64,000 bases of DNA. It comes from Oceanospirillaceae bacterium. GTDB taxonomy: Bacteria; Pseudomonadota; Gammaproteobacteria; Pseudomonadales; Balneatricaceae. The translations under genes and the position numbers were made by a program. The stretch covers positions 1-64,000 of the forward strand of contig JAPYOS010000004.1 in the NCBI GenBank assembly GCA_029938085.1, in the 5' to 3' direction. This document shows positions 56,695-64,000 of the stretch, piece by piece (within the stretch, counting starts at the first letter, position 1; each line of letters starts with the position of its first letter). The notes under the pieces are model-generated. The model saw nothing but the letters and a program-made list of their open reading frames with translations. It searched no databases and was not told the origin of the DNA.

Positions 56695-58044
56695 TTAATT
56701 CGGCACTCTCATGGTGACTAATTCTTCAGCACTGGTTGGGTGAATGCCAATGGTGGCATCGAAGTCGGCTTTAGTGGCCCCGGCTTTTATTGCCACACCA
56801 AAACCTTGCAACATTTCTCCAGCACCTTCACCCACAATGTGTAACCCGATCACTCTATCACTCGCTTTATCCACAATGAGCTTCATAAAGCTACGTTCAT
56901 TGCAGCCACTGAGTGTATGTTTCATAGGTTTAAAGTCGGAGCTGTACACGTCTATCTGGGGATATTGGTCGCGGGCTTGCTGCTCAGTTAAACCAATGGT
57001 GCCAACGTTGGGTTGAGTGAATACTGCAGTAGGTATAAACTCGTAATCCATGTTTTTTGAGCCGTCTCCATACCAATGGTTCACCAACGTCATGGCCTCT
57101 GCCAAAGCCACCGGTGTGAGTTCAATGCCTCCGGTAACATCACCCAGCGCGTAAATACTGTTGATGTTGGTCTGGAATTTATCGTTGACCGCAATGGTAC
57201 CACTGGCTGTTGTTTGGACGCCGACACGTTCAAGGCCTATACCCTGCAAGCGTGGATTGCGTCCAATCGCCATGAGCACTTGATCGACCTGGCGACTGGA
57301 GCCATCGTTAAACGTCACCAACAAGCTGCCGTCAGCTTGCTTTTCTACATTTTTGATCTGGCTTTGGTAGGTTAACGCTATGCCCTGTTTGCGCATTTCT
57401 TGGTCTACAAACTGACGCACGTCTTGGTCGAATCCACGCATGATCAAGTCACCGCGGTAAGACACTTCAACCTGACTGCCTAAACCCTGGAAAATACAGG
57501 CAAATTCAAGTGCAATGTAACCCGCACCCACCACAAGCAATCGCTTAGGAAACTCGGGTAAGTCAAAAATCTGATCCGAGCTAATGAGTAGATCCGCGTA
57601 ATCTACAGCTGGGATATTAGGCGTGCCGCCGGTGGCAATAACGATGCGCTGGGCCGTGTAATCTTGGCCTGATACGGTCACTGTGTGAGCATCTTTTAAC
57701 TCTGCATATCCGGCAATTATTTGCGCACCGGAGTTGTTTAATAAGTTGCTATAGATGGCATTTAGACGGCTAATCTCTTGCTTTTTGTTGGCTACCAAGG
57801 TCGGCCAATCAAATTTAACGGGCGCTACCTGCCAGCCAAACCCTGCAGCATTTGCCACATCATGGCTAAAGTGGCTGGCGTAGGTATACAGTTTTTTAGG
57901 CACACAACCCACGTTAACACAGGTGCCTCCCAATGCGCGGTCATCTGCTACGGCAACTTTAGCGCCTGCGGCGGCGGCCATGCGTGCTGTCCTCACACCA
58001 CCAGAACCGGCGCCAATGACAAACACATCAAAATCATAACTCAT
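56695..58044 (-). CDS. gor: Glutathione-disulfide reductase
   Basis: A 449-residue FAD- and NADPH-dependent oxidoreductase that regenerates glutathione. The redox-active pair is C42 and C47 (GGTCVNVGCVPKKL). The FAD motif GAGSGGVRTA and NADPH-binding GAGYIALEFA are present. The C-terminal catalytic histidine is in GIHPTSAEELVT. VPKKLY and the overall layout distinguish it from lipoamide dehydrogenase. It diverges from xthA, another oxidative-stress-related gene. Confidence 0.95.
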   Translation of the reverse strand: MSYDFDVFVIGAGSGGVRTARMAAAAGAKVAVADDRALGGTCVNVGCVPKKLYTYASHFSHDVANAAGFGWQVAPVKFDWPTLVANKKQEISRLNAIYSNLLNNSGAQIIAGYAELKDAHTVTVSGQDYTAQRIVIATGGTPNIPAVDYADLLISSDQIFDLPEFPKRLLVVGAGYIALEFACIFQGLGSQVEVSYRGDLIMRGFDQDVRQFVDQEMRKQGIALTYQSQIKNVEKQADGSLLVTFNDGSSRQVDQVLMAIGRNPRLQGIGLERVGVQTTASGTIAVNDKFQTNINSIYALGDVTGGIELTPVALAEAMTLVNHWYGDGSKNMDYEFIPTAVFTQPNVGTIGLTEQQARDQYPQIDVYSSDFKPMKHTLSGCNERSFMKLIVDKASDRVIGLHIVGEGAGEMLQGFGVAIKAGATKADFDATIGIHPTSAEELVTMRVPN

Positions 58045-58175
58045 ATCTTTTTTCTCTAGTCGTGGGCTGCAAACACCAAGCTACATTCCTAACCGCACTT
58101 GCATTACAATAGCCGCAAAGTTTATCAGCCTTGAATCGGCTTTGTCGGTTTAAAATTACCTAATACGAGTTTTTT

Positions 58176-58988
58176 ATGTACCTAGTTTCTTTTAACATTA
58201 ACAGTATTCGTGCGCGTATTGCGCAATTAGAGGCCATCAAAAAGCAATACATGCCTGTTGTGATAGGCCTGCAAGAGACCAAAGTACAAGACCTTGAATT
58301 TCCCATTGGCGAGACTCAACGATTAGGTTACGAAACTATATTTCATGGCCAAAAAGGCCATTATGGTGTTGCGCTAATGACCAACCTACCCATTCTGAAG
58401 ACCATTAAAGGCCTGCCCGGAGACACCGAAGAAGCGCAAAAACGTTTAGTAGGGGCGCTTCTACAGTTACCTAACGGCGAAACCATGACGGTGCTTAATG
58501 GGTATTTCCCGCAAGGTGAAAACATCGACCACGCCACAAAATTCCCGGCTAAACGTGATTTTTATGCAGGCCTAACCCAATTACTCGCAGATGAATACCA
58601 CAACAGTGATCATATTGTGGTGATGGGTGACATAAATATTGCTGCCAGCGATGTTGATATTGGTATCGGCGATGACAACCGTAAACGCTGGCTAAAAACG
58701 GGTAAAGCCAGCTTTCAACCGGTTGAACGGGAGTGGCTAGAGCGGCTGATGCAGTTTGGCTTAACCGACAGTTATCGTGCACTACATCCGCAGCAACAAC
58801 ACTACTCATGGTTTGACTACCGTAGCAAAGGCTTCGATCGAGAGCCGCGCCGCGGCCTTAGAATTGATCAGATATTACTCACTCAAAGCCTACAAAGCCA
58901 AGTGAGCGAAGCGGGAATTGATTATGGGATCAGAGGCATGGAAAAACCGTCCGACCACTGCCCAATTTTTGTGCGATTAGACCTATGA
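58176..58988 (+). CDS. xthA: Exodeoxyribonuclease III
   Basis: A 270-residue exonuclease/AP endonuclease of the EEP fold that repairs abasic and oxidized sites. The start SFNINSIRAR, metal-binding LQETKVQD, the active-site GDINIAASDVDIG and the final SDHCPIFV are all typical. The length matches E. coli XthA (268). It is transcribed away from gor across a 131-bp spacer. Confidence 0.96.
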   Translation: MYLVSFNINSIRARIAQLEAIKKQYMPVVIGLQETKVQDLEFPIGETQRLGYETIFHGQKGHYGVALMTNLPILKTIKGLPGDTEEAQKRLVGALLQLPNGETMTVLNGYFPQGENIDHATKFPAKRDFYAGLTQLLADEYHNSDHIVVMGDINIAASDVDIGIGDDNRKRWLKTGKASFQPVEREWLERLMQFGLTDSYRALHPQQQHYSWFDYRSKGFDREPRRGLRIDQILLTQSLQSQVSEAGIDYGIRGMEKPSDHCPIFVRLDL

Positions 58989-59039
58989 CTAAGGGATATA
59001 TAAATTACAAAGCATATGTTATTTGGTTATAATTAAGCT

Positions 59040-59055
59040 TTCTAATATTTTAGAA
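59040..59055. promoter_or_regulatory. Palindrome upstream of the ArsR-type gene
   Basis: TTCTAA and TTAGAA form a perfect inverted repeat around TATT in an AT-rich spacer, about 95 bp before the ArsR-family start. It is a candidate autoregulatory operator. Confidence 0.35.
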
Positions 59056-59150
59056 TCAATTATTGTACCTATTAGTATCTGGACTACAATTAATAAATCA
59101 TACACCCTTAGACTCAATAAGCACTAATATAAGTGCGGAGATAATCGCCC

Positions 59151-59471
59151 ATGGCAACCCACACCCAACCCTCTAATCAAGCGGCTGATGACCTTAAAAG
59201 TAACGCCAAAATTGCGGCTACGATGCTTAAAGCGATTGCCAATGAAAGTCGTTTGCTCATCTTGTGCAATTTGGAAGGCACAGAACTTTCGGTTACCGAA
59301 CTTAACGACCATCTAGACCTTAGCCAGTCAGCGTTATCTCAACACCTTGCGGTATTGCGTAAAGATGGTTTGGTGAAAACCCGCAGGGAATCGCAAACCA
59401 TCTATTATTCGCTGTCTGACGTACGGGCTTCTAAAGTCATTAAAACCTTACACGAGTTATACTGCTCGTAA
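59151..59471 (+). CDS. ArsR-family regulator, BigR/SqrR/YgaV-like
   Basis: A 106-residue winged-helix regulator (recognition region LSQSALSQHLAVLRKDGLV). It lacks the CxC metal site of classical ArsR. Instead it has two cysteines, C39 in LLILCNL and C105 in ELYCS, 66 residues apart. This is the same spacing as the redox cysteine pair of BigR, and flanking sequences resemble BigR/YgaV (TRRESQTIYYSL). Those proteins sense persulfides or hydrogen sulfide by forming a polysulfide bridge. The cognate targets (sulfide oxidase, persulfide dioxygenase) are not in this window. The stop abuts that of the convergent FAD oxidase. Confidence 0.85.
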   Translation: MATHTQPSNQAADDLKSNAKIAATMLKAIANESRLLILCNLEGTELSVTELNDHLDLSQSALSQHLAVLRKDGLVKTRRESQTIYYSLSDVRASKVIKTLHELYCS

Positions 59472-60851
59472 CTAAAGCTCAAATATCTTGCCCGGGTTCA
59501 TAATGTTTTTAGGATCCAGGGCACGTTTGATTAAGGCCATAGTGTGTACTGCCTTAGCGCCATGTTCTTCAATTAAATAATCCATTTTTCTAAGTCCAAT
59601 ACCGTGTTCACCGGTACAAGTACCCTGCAACGCCAACGCTTGCTGTACCAAATAATGACTCAGCTGTTTAGCGGCTAACACTTGGGCTTGGTTATCTGGG
59701 TAAAATGGAATTAAAAGATGGAAGTTTCCATCGCCCACATGCCCCACCAATGGACAATTAAAACCCAACTCCAACGCTTTGGCTTCGGCTAACTCGATGC
59801 ATGTGGCTAAGTTAGAGATAGGCACACAGACATCAGTACTAATGACACTGGCGCCAGGATTAAGCGCCATGCCAGCAAAATAGGCTTTATGCCGTGCCGT
59901 CCATAACTGGTTACGCTGCTCCAAGGTTTCGGCCCAGCGGAAGCCTTGCGCGTCATATTCTTGCGCCACCGACTCCACCAACTCAATTTGTTCATCAACA
60001 CTGACTTTAGAGCCGTGGAACTCCATAAACAAGGTCGGTTGAGCCGTAAAATTTTGCAGTTTTGAATAGTCAATACAGGCGCCCATTTGGCAACTGTTAA
60101 GTAATTCAATACGGGCCAGCGGCACGGCTAACTGCATACATTCAATCACGCACTGTGCGGCCTGGCTTACTGTGGCAAAGCCACACACAGCAGACCGAAT
60201 TTGTTCGGGCACAGGAAAGATGCGTAATCTCAGTTCGGTAATAATGCCTAGTGTGCCTTCAGCGCCGACATATAGATGCGTTAAATCGTACCCAGCAGCA
60301 CTTTTTCTTGCCCGCCCGCCGGTTTCGATAACATCACCATTAGGCGTAACAACAGTAAGCCCCAGCACCACTTCCTTCATGGTGCCATAACGCACTGCGT
60401 TGGTGCCAGAGGCTCGAGTCGAAGCCATGCCGCCCAAACTGGCATTAGCACCGGGATCTAGGGGGAAAAACAACCCACTGGTCTTGAGTTCGTAATTGAG
60501 TGACTCACGAGTGACACCCGCTTGTAACTTAACGTCAAAATCTTCGGCATTAATTTCCAACACTTGGTCCATACCCGTTAAATCAATACTGACACCGCCA
60601 TTGACGGGCACTAGCTGACCCTCCAGTGAAGTGCCGGCTCCAAATGGGATGACGGGGATGCAGTATTCGCTGCAAATGCCTACGGCCTTTGCAACGGCCT
60701 CTGTACTATCCAGCATGAGCACCGCCTCAGGCATGGCGTCACTAATGTAGCCCTCTCCGGTACTGTGTTCTTGGCGGATATTAGTATTGTCACTGTAGCG
60801 ATCACCAAACACGGTTTTTAGCTGTGCAAGGCCTTGTTTTGTTGCAGTCAT
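59472..60851 (-). CDS. FAD-linked 2-hydroxyacid oxidase (D-lactate dehydrogenase-like)
   Basis: A 459-residue flavoprotein with an N-terminal FAD-binding PCMH domain (IPFGAGTSLEGQLVP, then PGANASLGGMASTRASGTNA) and a C-terminal FAD-oxidase domain ending with TGEHGIGLRKMDYL and NIMNPGKIF. These are the marks of cytochrome-type D-lactate dehydrogenase, GlcD and D-2-hydroxyglutarate dehydrogenase. Electrons go to a quinone or cytochrome. The substrate is uncertain. ATG 60851 was chosen because it falls just after the stop of the upstream dioxygenase gene (19 bp gap); a longer start would overlap it. The two are probably co-transcribed. Confidence 0.88.
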   Translation of the reverse strand: MTATKQGLAQLKTVFGDRYSDNTNIRQEHSTGEGYISDAMPEAVLMLDSTEAVAKAVGICSEYCIPVIPFGAGTSLEGQLVPVNGGVSIDLTGMDQVLEINAEDFDVKLQAGVTRESLNYELKTSGLFFPLDPGANASLGGMASTRASGTNAVRYGTMKEVVLGLTVVTPNGDVIETGGRARKSAAGYDLTHLYVGAEGTLGIITELRLRIFPVPEQIRSAVCGFATVSQAAQCVIECMQLAVPLARIELLNSCQMGACIDYSKLQNFTAQPTLFMEFHGSKVSVDEQIELVESVAQEYDAQGFRWAETLEQRNQLWTARHKAYFAGMALNPGASVISTDVCVPISNLATCIELAEAKALELGFNCPLVGHVGDGNFHLLIPFYPDNQAQVLAAKQLSHYLVQQALALQGTCTGEHGIGLRKMDYLIEEHGAKAVHTMALIKRALDPKNIMNPGKIFEL

Positions 60852-60870
60852 TGAGTCAGTTCCAATAGTG

Positions 60871-61914
60871 TTAGTTAGGGTTGGATTTGGCGATACCACC
60901 GTCTGCACGATCACGGTTGATAAAGTGCTGCATGTCGTCTGGCACTACACTCAAGCCAGGTAACTGCATCCATATACGTAATAATAAACGGTATTTAGAG
61001 GGTTCGTCCCAGTCTTCATAATCGGTGCGTGCATGCATAAGAAAACGGTTGTTTACAAACTGCATGTCGCCGGGCTGTAACATGGTTTCCAAGTATAACT
61101 CAGGGCGGTACCACAATACGTCTTTGAGTGCGGTCTGTGCGGTGACTTCAATATGATCACTCGCCATGCCATCGCGCTCTTGGTAAAACTCGCTAAAACC
61201 AGGGATGTAATGGGCTATAAATTCGCCTTTATCAGCAAACTTAAATACCGGAATTTTATAAGGGGTATAGAGTTCAGTGTCACCGCGGTCGGGGGTGGTG
61301 CGCATATAGGGATAACCCTGATACAAGGTCGACATGAGTTCGGGTTTTTCGGCCAATAAAACGTTATGTACTGAGGCTGCACTCATAACCCGGCTTAAAC
61401 CACCCGTTTTGCCCTTGCGAATCGACATCAACCCCACCAAATCGGCGGTTGGGTCGCGGTGCATAATAAATTCACCACCGTTATGGTATGGCCGGCGATC
61501 TACCGGGTCTTGTTTGTCAATCACTTCGCCAATGTAGTCGCCACGGTAACTTTGCGACACAGGGATGCCTAAGTGTAGGGAAATACCAAAGTAAGCTAAC
61601 TTCACTTGGTCTATGGTGTAATTACCCACCTCAAACCCAGACAACTTAGCCAACCCACGACCATAACCCAAGACCTCTTGCATGGCTTCTGCGGTATCGC
61701 TAAACGACGGCAATATAAAATCCGACTGTGTCAGTGATGAGAGCTCGATATCACTGTCACTGAGCTTTTTAACTGCTACATCCAGCTCTTGTAAGGTTTG
61801 CTCAGACAGTTGAAACACCCAGCTTGAGTCAGCTTCAATTTGTTTACGATCCCACACCGCTGGGCCGGTAATGGGTTGCATTTGTTGTCCTACACCTGCG
61901 AAGTCCTTAACCAT
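60871..61914 (-). CDS. TauD/TfdA-family Fe(II)/2-oxoglutarate-type dioxygenase
   Basis: A 347-residue protein with the facial triad of the TauD/TfdA superfamily: H152 and D154 (FIMHRDP) and a distal H294 (FLMHARTDY). Arginines R309 and R313 are placed to bind 2-oxoglutarate. The conserved QPGDMQFVNNRFLMHART is typical of a large uncharacterised bacterial branch, and the substrate is unknown. It is the first gene of a two-gene unit with the FAD oxidase and diverges from a LysR regulator. That arrangement suggests a small inducible catabolic module. The N-terminal 60 residues are more variable. Confidence 0.85.
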   Translation of the reverse strand: MVKDFAGVGQQMQPITGPAVWDRKQIEADSSWVFQLSEQTLQELDVAVKKLSDSDIELSSLTQSDFILPSFSDTAEAMQEVLGYGRGLAKLSGFEVGNYTIDQVKLAYFGISLHLGIPVSQSYRGDYIGEVIDKQDPVDRRPYHNGGEFIMHRDPTADLVGLMSIRKGKTGGLSRVMSAASVHNVLLAEKPELMSTLYQGYPYMRTTPDRGDTELYTPYKIPVFKFADKGEFIAHYIPGFSEFYQERDGMASDHIEVTAQTALKDVLWYRPELYLETMLQPGDMQFVNNRFLMHARTDYEDWDEPSKYRLLLRIWMQLPGLSVVPDDMQHFINRDRADGGIAKSNPN

Positions 61915-62030
61915 CAGTTTTACCTTTTATTATTTAACGTGGGTTTACTCTAGAGGTTTTTGTATGATATAAAAAATACATAATAACTATGGATATCCAT
62001 CGTTTTTTCTTATACATAGGGGTACTGCAA
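61915..62030. promoter_or_regulatory. Divergent LysR control region
   Basis: The AT-rich spacer between the dioxygenase and LysR genes carries TATG-N12-CATA (61964-61983 region) and a perfect 12-bp palindrome ATGGATATCCAT (61989-62000). Both are plausible LysR contact sites. Boundaries are those of the spacer, not measured sites. Confidence 0.4.
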
Positions 62031-62960
62031 ATGAACCTTAAGCAATTAAAGTATTTTTTAACCATCGCCGAGACGGGTAGCATGTCGGCCGCAGCGCGTG
62101 CGCTATTTGTGGCGCAGCCTGCGCTAAGCCTACAGGTGGCCAACTTAGAGGCCGAGTTAGGCGTGTGCTTGTTTAATCGTAGTGTTAAAGGCGTGACTTT
62201 GACCGGTGCCGGCACAAAACTAATCGACCATGCCCGCACGATCACCCGCCAAGTTGAGGCGGCTAAAGACCACGTTAGTTCAGACTCTTTTTCGCCCCGT
62301 GGCGAAGTCCGTTTGGTGATAGACGGCTCTAAAGCCTACACCCTACTGGCGCCGTTATTGCAACGATGTGCAATCCAGTACCCTAATATCACGCTCAGTG
62401 TAACAGATGCAATGAGTACCCACGCGGCCCAAGCCTTGATGGCGGGGAAAGTCGACATGGCGGTTATCCCAGGGGCGGAAGACTTATTGTCTGTAGAGGT
62501 CACGCCCTTGTACCGAGAGCCGCTCCACCTTATTGGCAAACACTTAGATCAGTATGCGCTGGACGGTTGCATCCAATTTTCTCAATTACAGAAATTGCCA
62601 TTAGTGGCCCCCAGTAAAGGCTTTAACTTGCGCCATCATATCGACGAGGCTGCATTGCAGGCGCAACTGCCTTTGAACATCAAATACCAGCAAGACACAG
62701 GACTGTCGTTACGCTGTTTGGCTCATCATGGTATGGCTCACGCCATTTTACCACGCGATGTCATGGCGGCAGAATTACGCTTGGGGGAACTAGAGTCGGC
62801 AAAAATAATCGACCCACCCATTCAGCGGGTGCATTCGTTAGTACAATTGTCCACCCAAGCACCGTCCCACGCTATGCAGGCCGTGGCTTCATTGCTCAGC
62901 ACGTTAGTTGCCGATTTGTGCGCCAACGGCACGTTGGATGGTCAATATTTGGCCCACTAA
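62031..62960 (+). CDS. LysR-family transcriptional regulator
   Basis: A 309-residue LysR regulator. The helix-turn-helix is at residues 1-60 (LKQLKYFLTIAETGSMSAAA, then AQPALSLQVANLEAELGV), followed by a periplasmic-binding-protein-like effector domain. ATG 62031 has AGGGG upstream and gives the canonical MNLKQLKYF start; an earlier in-frame ATG adds 14 unrelated residues and overlaps a palindrome. It diverges from the dioxygenase/oxidase pair and most likely controls it. The inducer is unknown. Confidence 0.92.
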   Translation: MNLKQLKYFLTIAETGSMSAAARALFVAQPALSLQVANLEAELGVCLFNRSVKGVTLTGAGTKLIDHARTITRQVEAAKDHVSSDSFSPRGEVRLVIDGSKAYTLLAPLLQRCAIQYPNITLSVTDAMSTHAAQALMAGKVDMAVIPGAEDLLSVEVTPLYREPLHLIGKHLDQYALDGCIQFSQLQKLPLVAPSKGFNLRHHIDEAALQAQLPLNIKYQQDTGLSLRCLAHHGMAHAILPRDVMAAELRLGELESAKIIDPPIQRVHSLVQLSTQAPSHAMQAVASLLSTLVADLCANGTLDGQYLAH

Positions 62961-62996
62961 AAAGCCCCCGACTAGTTTCCTAAGCGAGGGCTTTTT
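62959..62996. terminator. Terminator between the LysR gene and htpG
   Basis: AAAAAGCCC and GGGCTTTTT form the stem of an imperfect hairpin with T-runs on both strands, serving the two convergent genes. Confidence 0.85.
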
Positions 62997-63015
62997 AATT
63001 CGTATTGAAACTTAG

Positions 63016-64000
63016 TTAAGCACTGAGTTCCAACAATAACTTGTTCAAGCGAGAAACGTAAGCCGCTGGGTCTTCTAGTTGACCACCCTCAGCCAACTGG
63101 GCTTGATCAAACAATACGCGGGTCAACTCGCCAAAACGATCTTCATCCGCTTCGTCGTTTAACTTGGCCACCAATGGGTGCTCAGGGTTAAGTTCAAAGG
63201 TAGGCTTTGTGGCTGGCATGGCTTGTCCAGCAGACTCCATAATACGGCGCATTTGCAGACCCATATCATCTTCACCAACCACCAAACAAGCGGGTGAATC
63301 GGTCAAGCGGTGAGTAATACGAACACTTTCAACCTGCTCTTCAAGTAAACCTTTAACGCGCTCTACAAGGCCCTCGTATTGCTTGGCTTGCTCTTCTTGT
63401 TCTTTCTTTTCGGCTTCGTCTTCAACTTCACCGAGGTCTAGAGCACCTTTAGCCACGTCTTGTAGCTGGGTACCGTCAAACTCCATCATGTGCGACATTA
63501 ACCATTCGTCTACACGTTCAGACAGCAACAAGACTTCAATGCCTTTCTTGCGGAAGATCTCTAAGTGAGGGCTATTCTTAGCCGTGTTATGGTTGTCGGC
63601 AACCACATAGTAAATCTTATCTTGGCCTTCTTGCATGCGGCCTTTGTATTCGGTCAAGCTGTGCATTTGCTCCACTTTGTCATCTGTACTAGAGGCAAAG
63701 CGTAACAGGTTGGCAATCTTTTCTTTATTGCCATGGTCTTCTGCAGGGCCTTCTTTCATCACCTGACCAAATTCTTTCCAGAAGGTGGCGTATTGCTCTG
63801 GCTTTTTCTTGGCCATTTTTTCCAGCACATCCAATACACGCTTAGTTAACGCTGCACGCATAGAGTCGATGACGGGATCTTTTTGTAAAATTTCACGAGA
63901 CACGTTTAAAGACAGGTCGTTGCTGTCTACCACACCTTTCATAAAGCGTAAGTACATAGGCAAGAACTGCTCGGCTTCGTCCATGATAAACACCCGCTGA
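63016..64000 (-). CDS. htpG: Molecular chaperone HtpG (Hsp90), 3' part
   Basis: The last 328 or so residues of bacterial Hsp90; the gene runs off the right edge, so the ATPase domain is not seen. The visible part begins in [14 protein letters not shown], the middle domain, and includes [11 protein letters not shown] with the catalytic arginine region. It continues to the C-terminal dimerization domain, with a charged segment [14 protein letters not shown] between them. The frame is open to the edge, so the apparent start codons inside the window are internal. HtpG is a heat-shock chaperone, fitting the protein quality-control theme of this region. Confidence 0.96.
   Translation of the reverse strand, partial: QRVFIMDEAEQFLPMYLRFMKGVVDSNDLSLNVSREILQKDPVIDSMRAALTKRVLDVLEKMAKKKPEQYATFWKEFGQVMKEGPAEDHGNKEKIANLLRFASSTDDKVEQMHSLTEYKGRMQEGQDKIYYVVADNHNTAKNSPHLEIFRKKGIEVLLLSERVDEWLMSHMMEFDGTQLQDVAKGALDLGEVEDEAEKKEQEEQAKQYEGLVERVKGLLEEQVESVRITHRLTDSPACLVVGEDDMGLQMRRIMESAGQAMPATKPTFELNPEHPLVAKLNDEADEDRFGELTRVLFDQAQLAEGGQLEDPAAYVSRLNKLLLELSA

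Overview
The window is a stretch of gammaproteobacterial core chromosome of moderate GC content. Gene order and protein types point to a marine relative of Pseudomonas (Oceanospirillales/Pseudomonadales-like). The evidence is the run hspQ, yccA, tusDCB-tusE, serS, crcB, rarA, lolA, ftsK, aat, bpt, infA, clpA, clpS, cspD, followed by rluE, mnmA, hflD, purB, roxA. It combines blocks known from Pseudomonas and E. coli. No intact mobile element, CRISPR array, rRNA operon or prophage was seen.

Layout. (1) 1-3.7 kb: the 3' end of a tRNA-Leu, a possible decayed integrase start, then an amino-acid/semialdehyde catabolism module (mmsA, an Lrp regulator, ald). (2) 3.9-12.6 kb: the protein quality-control block tig, clpP, clpX, lon, hupB, ppiD. 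(3) 12.6-18.1 kb: a purine phosphoribosyltransferase, then uvrC-pgsA-gacA (gacA unusually last), a drug/metabolite exporter and a small XRE regulator. (4) 18.2-30.4 kb: a 49-residue membrane protein, hspQ, yccA, the tus sulfur relay (tRNA 2-thiouridine), serS, crcB, rarA, lolA and ftsK, then a CheW-like protein carrying a CZB zinc-binding domain, the two N-end-rule aminoacyl transferases and infA. (5) 30.4-39.5 kb: clpA-clpS, cspD, a likely relic of icd, rluE, moaE, mnmA-hflD, purB, roxA, rraA. ClpP, ClpX, ClpA, ClpS, Aat and Bpt together supply a complete N-degron degradation route. (6) 39.5-46.9 kb: the 2-methylcitrate cycle operon (GntR regulator, prpB, prpC, acnD, prpF) with an RluA-type pseudouridine synthase attached. 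Propionyl-CoA made by MmsA would feed this cycle. (7) 47-56 kb: pabB, cysB, dsbD, a DAHP synthase, nfuA, a MATE pump and a CPA2 antiporter. (8) 56-64 kb: an OmpA-like protein, gor, xthA, a BigR-like ArsR regulator, an FAD-linked 2-hydroxyacid oxidase with a TauD-like dioxygenase and a divergent LysR regulator, and the 3' part of htpG.

The best leads outside routine annotation are: a short reverse-strand relic of isocitrate dehydrogenase between cspD and rluE, at the position where icd sits in related genomes; a CheW fold interrupted by a CZB domain; an integrase-like remnant beside tRNA-Leu; a perfect-consensus promoter with operator-like repeats for the prp operon; a probable heat-shock promoter for yccA; a likely leaderless XRE regulator; and a 49-residue membrane protein with a strong ribosome-binding site and its own terminator.
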